Source: UBA11855 sp964591705 (lineage in GTDB: Archaea; Thermoproteota; Bathyarchaeia; Bathyarchaeales; Bathycorpusculaceae). Taken from it: a stretch of DNA of 64,000 nucleotides. Of this stretch, positions 60,398 through 64,000 are shown piece by piece; position 1 is the first letter of the stretch, and each line of letters begins with the position of its first letter. The stretch lies in contig CAZQCX010000001.1 in assembly GCA_964591705.1 (NCBI GenBank), positions 1-64,000 on the forward strand, read 5' to 3'. The position numbers and the translations under genes are program-made. The notes beneath the pieces are model-generated. The model did not search any database. It was not told the origin of the DNA and saw only the letters and a list, made by a program, of their open reading frames with translations.

Positions 60398-62227
60398 CTA
60401 CTTGACGGTTACAGACTTCGCAAGGTTTCTGGGCATATCAGGATTATGGCCTCGCCCAATCGCCATATGGTACGCCAAGAGCTGCAAAGGAATAATGAAG
60501 GGTATAGGGGACAAGATTTCAGGTACTCCGCATGGGATTTCAACATAATCGTCAGACAACGCCTTTATTTCTTCGTCCTCTCGCTCTACTATTGAGATTA
60601 TTGAAGCTCCTCGTGCTTTCATCTCCATTATGTTTCCCACCAATGTTCTGTGAGAACCATCCTTGGGGCAAATAAAAACCACTGGGAACCCACTTTCGAC
60701 TAGACTAATGGGTCCATGTTTGCTCTCACCCGCTGGAAACGCAATTGAAGGAACATACGCTATTTCCATGAGTTTGAGCCTCGCTTCATAGGCTGTAGCT
60801 GTGCTTATGCCGCGTCCAAGAAAGAAAAATACTTTGGCGTTTCGATACTTGTTGGCGATCTGCTTAGCTTTTTCTTCTTGGGTCTCCACTATTTCTCGGA
60901 CAATGCTTGGCAATTTCTCAAGCTTCTCTTCCAAGAAATCCATTTCTTGTTGTGAAATCTTTCCCCGCCTCTTAGCTAGTTTAAGGGCGAGTTGAGCCAG
61001 AACCGAAAGCTGCGACGTGAAGGTCTTCGTTGCAGCCACCCCAATCTCAGGACCCGACTGTTGACCAATGTATACCCTCGAAACCCGCGTAAGGGTTGAA
61101 CCGATAGCGTTTGTCAAGCCGAGAATTGTGGCGGCTCGTTGTTGACTTGCTGTCACAGCTGCAAGTGTGTCTGCCGTTTCGCCCGACTGGCTTACTGCTA
61201 GAATCGTGCTGTCTATGTTCACTGATTTGCCATGTTGTTCTACGAATTCAGACGCGTAAACAGGATAAGTAGGCAGGAAAGCAAGCTTCGAGAACATGTA
61301 AGAAGCAGCCAAGCATGCATGATATGAAGTTCCACATGCCACAAGGAACACTTCATTTGCTCTGTCGAGAAACGTCGAAATCAGATCAAGGTAATGATCC
61401 TGCAATCTTATTGTGTTCTGCAATGTCTCTGGCTGCTCGTGAATCTCCTTGATCATAAAGTGTGGATAACCCTGCTTTACAGCCATTTCTGGCGTCCAAT
61501 CGATGACTTCCGGCTCACGGATAACAAGGCTATTATCGCAGATCTTTCTGATTTCGTACCCTACTCTGGAGAGGACAACGATTTCACCATCGCTGATCAA
61601 AACTGCCTTTTTTGTTAAAGGCAGGAATGCGGGAATGTCTGATGCACAAAAAAGCGCTTTGTCTCCCACGCCCAAGACAAGGGGGCTTTCGCTTCTGGCG
61701 CATATTATCTTGTCAGGATCATACGTTGAAATGATGGCTAGGGCATAGGATCCCTCTATTCTTTTCAACGCTTCTCGGACGGCTTCGTAGAGGCTTGGAA
61801 GCGTTTTTCCCTTCAGGTTCTCCTCTATCATATGGGCTATGACCTCGGTGTCTGTTTTTGACACGAAAACATGTCCCTTGGACTCAAGTTCCAACCTGAG
61901 TTCCGAGAAGTTTTCGATTATGCCGTTGTGAACTACGATAATTCGCCCGCTGCAATCAACATGCGGGTGAGCGTTTACTTTCAATGGCGCACCGTGCGTG
62001 GCCCACCTTGTGTGTCCGATGCCTATGTCGCCCGCCATCTCGTCGAGGTTCAAGATTCTGTGGACGTCGTCTATCATTCCTTGATCTTTCTTAATAGTTA
62101 CTTTTCCGTTGTCAAGTGTTGCGATGCCCACTGAGTCGTAACCGCGGTACTCCAGCCTTTTCAGTGATTCACGAATCAGTGTTGCCGCCTTTCCCTCGCT
62201 CATGATGCAGCCAAAAATCCCACACAT
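60398..62227 (-). CDS. glmS: Glutamine-fructose-6-phosphate aminotransferase (isomerising)
   Basis: GlmS makes glucosamine-6-phosphate from fructose-6-phosphate and glutamine, the first step to amino sugars for glycans. The 609-residue protein has the N-terminal nucleophile Cys2 (MCGIFGC), GHTRWATHG and NSHP-like NAHPHVDC, then two SIS domains with SQSGETADT and GRGISTATAYE, ending NLAKSVTVK, the typical GlmS tail. Length and motifs are standard. It is the first of the leftward glmS-pcm pair. Confidence 0.96.
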   Translation of the reverse strand: MCGIFGCIMSEGKAATLIRESLKRLEYRGYDSVGIATLDNGKVTIKKDQGMIDDVHRILNLDEMAGDIGIGHTRWATHGAPLKVNAHPHVDCSGRIIVVHNGIIENFSELRLELESKGHVFVSKTDTEVIAHMIEENLKGKTLPSLYEAVREALKRIEGSYALAIISTYDPDKIICARSESPLVLGVGDKALFCASDIPAFLPLTKKAVLISDGEIVVLSRVGYEIRKICDNSLVIREPEVIDWTPEMAVKQGYPHFMIKEIHEQPETLQNTIRLQDHYLDLISTFLDRANEVFLVACGTSYHACLAASYMFSKLAFLPTYPVYASEFVEQHGKSVNIDSTILAVSQSGETADTLAAVTASQQRAATILGLTNAIGSTLTRVSRVYIGQQSGPEIGVAATKTFTSQLSVLAQLALKLAKRRGKISQQEMDFLEEKLEKLPSIVREIVETQEEKAKQIANKYRNAKVFFFLGRGISTATAYEARLKLMEIAYVPSIAFPAGESKHGPISLVESGFPVVFICPKDGSHRTLVGNIMEMKARGASIISIVEREDEEIKALSDDYVEIPCGVPEILSPIPFIIPLQLLAYHMAIGRGHNPDMPRNLAKSVTVK

Positions 62228-62371
62228 TCACGTTTCAACTGCCTTGTCACGTTACCCAATGGTTCATTTGAAGCTTCCGTACTACTAATAAGCATTTTTA
62301 AGAAGCCTCTTTCACTTGTGAAAAAGATTCTATAATGGTTTCTCATTTCCGCTCAGGAATAAGACATTTGC

Positions 62372-62391
62372 GGTTTTCCTCGCGAAAAACC
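62372..62391. promoter_or_regulatory. Candidate operator dyad upstream of the HTH regulator
   Basis: GGTTTT (62372-62377) and AAAACC (62386-62391) form an inverted repeat across 8 bases, just upstream of a TATA-like TTTTTAATAA (62401-62410). The downstream gene encodes a winged-helix regulator, so autoregulation is likely. Confidence 0.38.
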
Positions 62392-62440
62392 ATGAAAAGA
62401 TTTTTAATAATGGATACTCCATGTTGACGAGGCGAGAAAC

Positions 62441-63424
62441 ATGACCAAGACGCTTCTTCTACAGGACGACGGTGACAGTCAGAAAGTGAAAGATATCTCA
62501 ATGATGGACTATCAAAAGCTCAAAATGATCCTAAGCAAGATCAGTCTGGAAATCCTAGAAGCCCTCTCCGAAAAAGCGATGTACCCGCTCGAGCTCAGCA
62601 AGCACATCGGCATTCATGAACAAGTAGTCTATTATCATATTCGGCGACTGGCAAAAGCAGGAGCCATAACCATTGAAAAAGAAGAGAATAAGAAAGGTGC
62701 CATAGCTAAGTACTACAGAACAGTCTCGCCTGCTTTCGGTTTCGAATTTCCAGAAGGATATAAAGATCTTGGGAAAAAGGCTTCTTTGCTCTCTGTGAGC
62801 CCGCAGCTGCAGGGCTTCTTCAGGGAATTTGTGAACATCGAAGGTTTCCTTGAAGGAAAAATCGTTGTTGGTTGTCCCGCGCCTCATGGACCATTCAAGA
62901 CAAGTGCGAGAGACGGTCATTACGCTGCTGCTCTCACCTTATTCCTCGGTCAATTTGCTAGAAATCCTGCTGAGTTTGCCATAAAATTGGACACAGACGT
63001 GAAGGCTGAAAAAGAAGAGAAAAACAATCTCATACTTGTAGGCGGTCCTGGAACAAATCTTCTGACACAAGAGATAAACGATTGCCTACCTGTAAGGTTC
63101 AATATGCAATCATCCGAGAAAGGTTACCTTCTAGGTGGCTTGGTTTCGCAGAAAACATCATGTGTGTATACAGCTGACACCATTGGAATTGTTGCGAAAA
63201 TACGCAACCCTTGGGATGAAAGCAAACGCATCATAGTCGTTGCGGGGAACAAGGCGGTGGGCACCAAAGCGTCTGTACTATCCTTAACTAACTTTCATGA
63301 GACAACTCTCAAAGACTACAAGGGCGATGGGATGTTCCTAGCTGTTATACAAGGTTACGATCTGGATGGAGACGGAAAAGTTGATTCCATAGAGGTTGCG
63401 GAACAGCATTGCATGCAAACCTGA
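62441..63424 (+). CDS. ArsR-like winged-helix protein with S-layer-like C-terminal domain
   Basis: The 327-residue protein has an ArsR-type winged helix at about residues 25-95 (ALSEKAMYPLELSKHIGIHE). It continues with a domain of about 200 residues containing NLILVGGPGTNLLTQEIN, which resembles the VGGPxxN module of archaeal S-layer proteins. It ends with an EF-hand-like YDLDGDGKVDSIEV. No signal peptide or membrane helix is seen, so it is a cytoplasmic regulator that has borrowed a surface-protein-type domain, perhaps to sense a ligand. ATG with GAGGCGAG upstream. It overlaps the DUF371 gene by 16 bases. Confidence 0.65.
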   Translation: MTKTLLLQDDGDSQKVKDISMMDYQKLKMILSKISLEILEALSEKAMYPLELSKHIGIHEQVVYYHIRRLAKAGAITIEKEENKKGAIAKYYRTVSPAFGFEFPEGYKDLGKKASLLSVSPQLQGFFREFVNIEGFLEGKIVVGCPAPHGPFKTSARDGHYAAALTLFLGQFARNPAEFAIKLDTDVKAEKEEKNNLILVGGPGTNLLTQEINDCLPVRFNMQSSEKGYLLGGLVSQKTSCVYTADTIGIVAKIRNPWDESKRIIVVAGNKAVGTKASVLSLTNFHETTLKDYKGDGMFLAVIQGYDLDGDGKVDSIEVAEQHCMQT

Positions 63425-63840
63425 AAGAAGTTGTTCTTGGTAGAGGTCATGTGAATGTTCAAGCAACCCACAGAACGACGCTTGAGTTTACTAGGGAAGC
63501 TAGTCTTTCCAAAATGGGAGACTGCATAGTCTCTGTTGGCGCAGACAAATCAGTTGCAGACCTTAATGTGGGATTCAAGAAGAATTTGGCAACAGACAGT
63601 GCAAGGCTCACAATTCAAGTTGAAGTTGGGGAACTTTCGGAAAAAATCCAAGCAATGGGATCATCACGTTTGACTTTTTCACATGAAACGGCAATGGTCG
63701 TCAGAAAGAGTAATTATGTGTGCAGTAGGACTCTTGCGGTATGCGCAGACAAGGCAGCAAACGATTTGTCTCGAAGTCTGATTGAAAGGCTCAAGAACCC
63801 AGAACAAGAAGTAAGAATAACCATGACGCTTTGTCGCTAG
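63409..63840 (+). CDS. DUF371 family protein
   Basis: This 143-residue archaeal protein of unknown function has the DUF371 signature GHVNVQATHRTTLEFT near the N-terminus, followed by CIVSVGADKSVADL and a basic C-terminus. Archaeal DUF371 proteins are usually about 130-145 residues. The start ATG lies inside the regulator gene's end (16-base overlap), so the two are translationally coupled. The stop overlaps the last base positions of a minus-strand gene. Confidence 0.85.
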   Translation: MHANLKEVVLGRGHVNVQATHRTTLEFTREASLSKMGDCIVSVGADKSVADLNVGFKKNLATDSARLTIQVEVGELSEKIQAMGSSRLTFSHETAMVVRKSNYVCSRTLAVCADKAANDLSRSLIERLKNPEQEVRITMTLCR

Positions 63841-64000
63841 AGTATTTTCGCATCTAGAGCAACTTGCCATTCATATGGTGCTGTTTCGCGAACAGCCTTC
63901 GTGGACAAAAATTCAACCACTCTTCTCCCTGCTTTCTCCACCCCTTCACTGAGCCGTCTTTGCACATCTTCCAACGTTTCCGGTCGACGAGCAAAGCCAT
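63837..64000 (-). CDS. Partial minus-strand gene at the right edge
   Basis: The minus strand is open from the window edge to a TAG at 63839-63837, encoding at least 53 residues that end in KAVRETAPYEWQVALDAKIL. The composition is protein-like, with amphipathic helices, but the start lies outside the window and I do not recognise the family. Its stop sits directly next to that of the convergent DUF371 gene. Confidence 0.5.
   Translation of the reverse strand, partial: GFARRPETLEDVQRRLSEGVEKAGRRVVEFLSTKAVRETAPYEWQVALDAKIL

Noticed and set aside
1..64000. CRISPR arrays, rRNA genes, tRNA genes and defence systems
   Set aside because: I found no regularly spaced repeats, no rRNA-like sequence, no convincing tRNA and no known defence gene apart from the insertion element.

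Overview
The window is archaeal. It carries KEOPS Kae1 and Bud32, an archaeal aEF-1beta, FEN1, TruD, Pth2, CDC48, a GPN-loop GTPase, a proteasome beta-type subunit, an AMMECR1 protein, geranylgeranyl reductase and DUF371, with A/T-rich TATA-like boxes before several genes. The MtrH-like methyltransferase with a small corrinoid protein, the cobamide genes (CbiZ, CbiB) and the many B12-binding radical SAM proteins suggest an anaerobic member of the Bathyarchaeia or a related Thermoproteota lineage. That placement is inference from gene content; no rRNA gene is present.

Layout. 0.2-8 kb: a bacterial-type MetK, a DUF4443 regulator, GPN GTPase, a membrane-anchored transglutaminase-like protein, a CinA/MoaB-domain protein, an HtpX-like protease with an EF-hand loop and an asparagine-synthase-like protein. 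8-12 kb: nitrilase-family amidase, then two paralogous TIM-barrel-like proteins flanking a ferredoxin and CbiZ. 13-16 kb: B12 radical SAM protein, DUF1616 protein, corrinoid protein plus MtrH. 16-21 kb: two tandem GT-C-like membrane proteins ending in a hairpin terminator. 21-27 kb: SPASM radical SAM, an RnfD-ferredoxin fusion with a membrane partner, a HemN-like protein and a B12 radical SAM protein. 28-29 kb: an intact IS481-family element with perfect 15-bp inverted ends and 14-bp target duplication. 29-42 kb: two large PQQ-type propeller surface proteins around a second SPASM protein, a methyltransferase, two more B12 radical SAM proteins, an amidohydrolase and CbiB. 42-64 kb: mostly housekeeping and information processing (RdgB, Bud32, Kae1, RlmE, NadC, proteasome, NMNAT, TruD, Pth2, CDC48, aEF-1beta, FEN1, Pcm, GlmS), with a secreted TIM-barrel-like protein whose membrane anchor is cut off by stop codons.

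The outstanding observation is at 60102-60131. The protein-L-isoaspartate methyltransferase gene is interrupted, inside its most conserved peptide, by 30 nt containing an in-frame TGA. The RNA folds into a bulge-helix-bulge: a 4-bp central helix with 3-nt bulges on opposite strands. Cleaving each bulge between its 2nd and 3rd nucleotide removes exactly 30 nt and restores the peptide APHMV. This looks like a tiny archaeal protein-gene intron spliced by the tRNA splicing endonuclease.

How the genes work together: corrinoid chemistry recurs (cobamide remodelling by CbiZ/CbiB, a corrinoid methyl carrier, four B12 radical SAM enzymes), beside an envelope theme (GT-C proteins, propellers, transglutaminase-like and TIM-barrel surface proteins).
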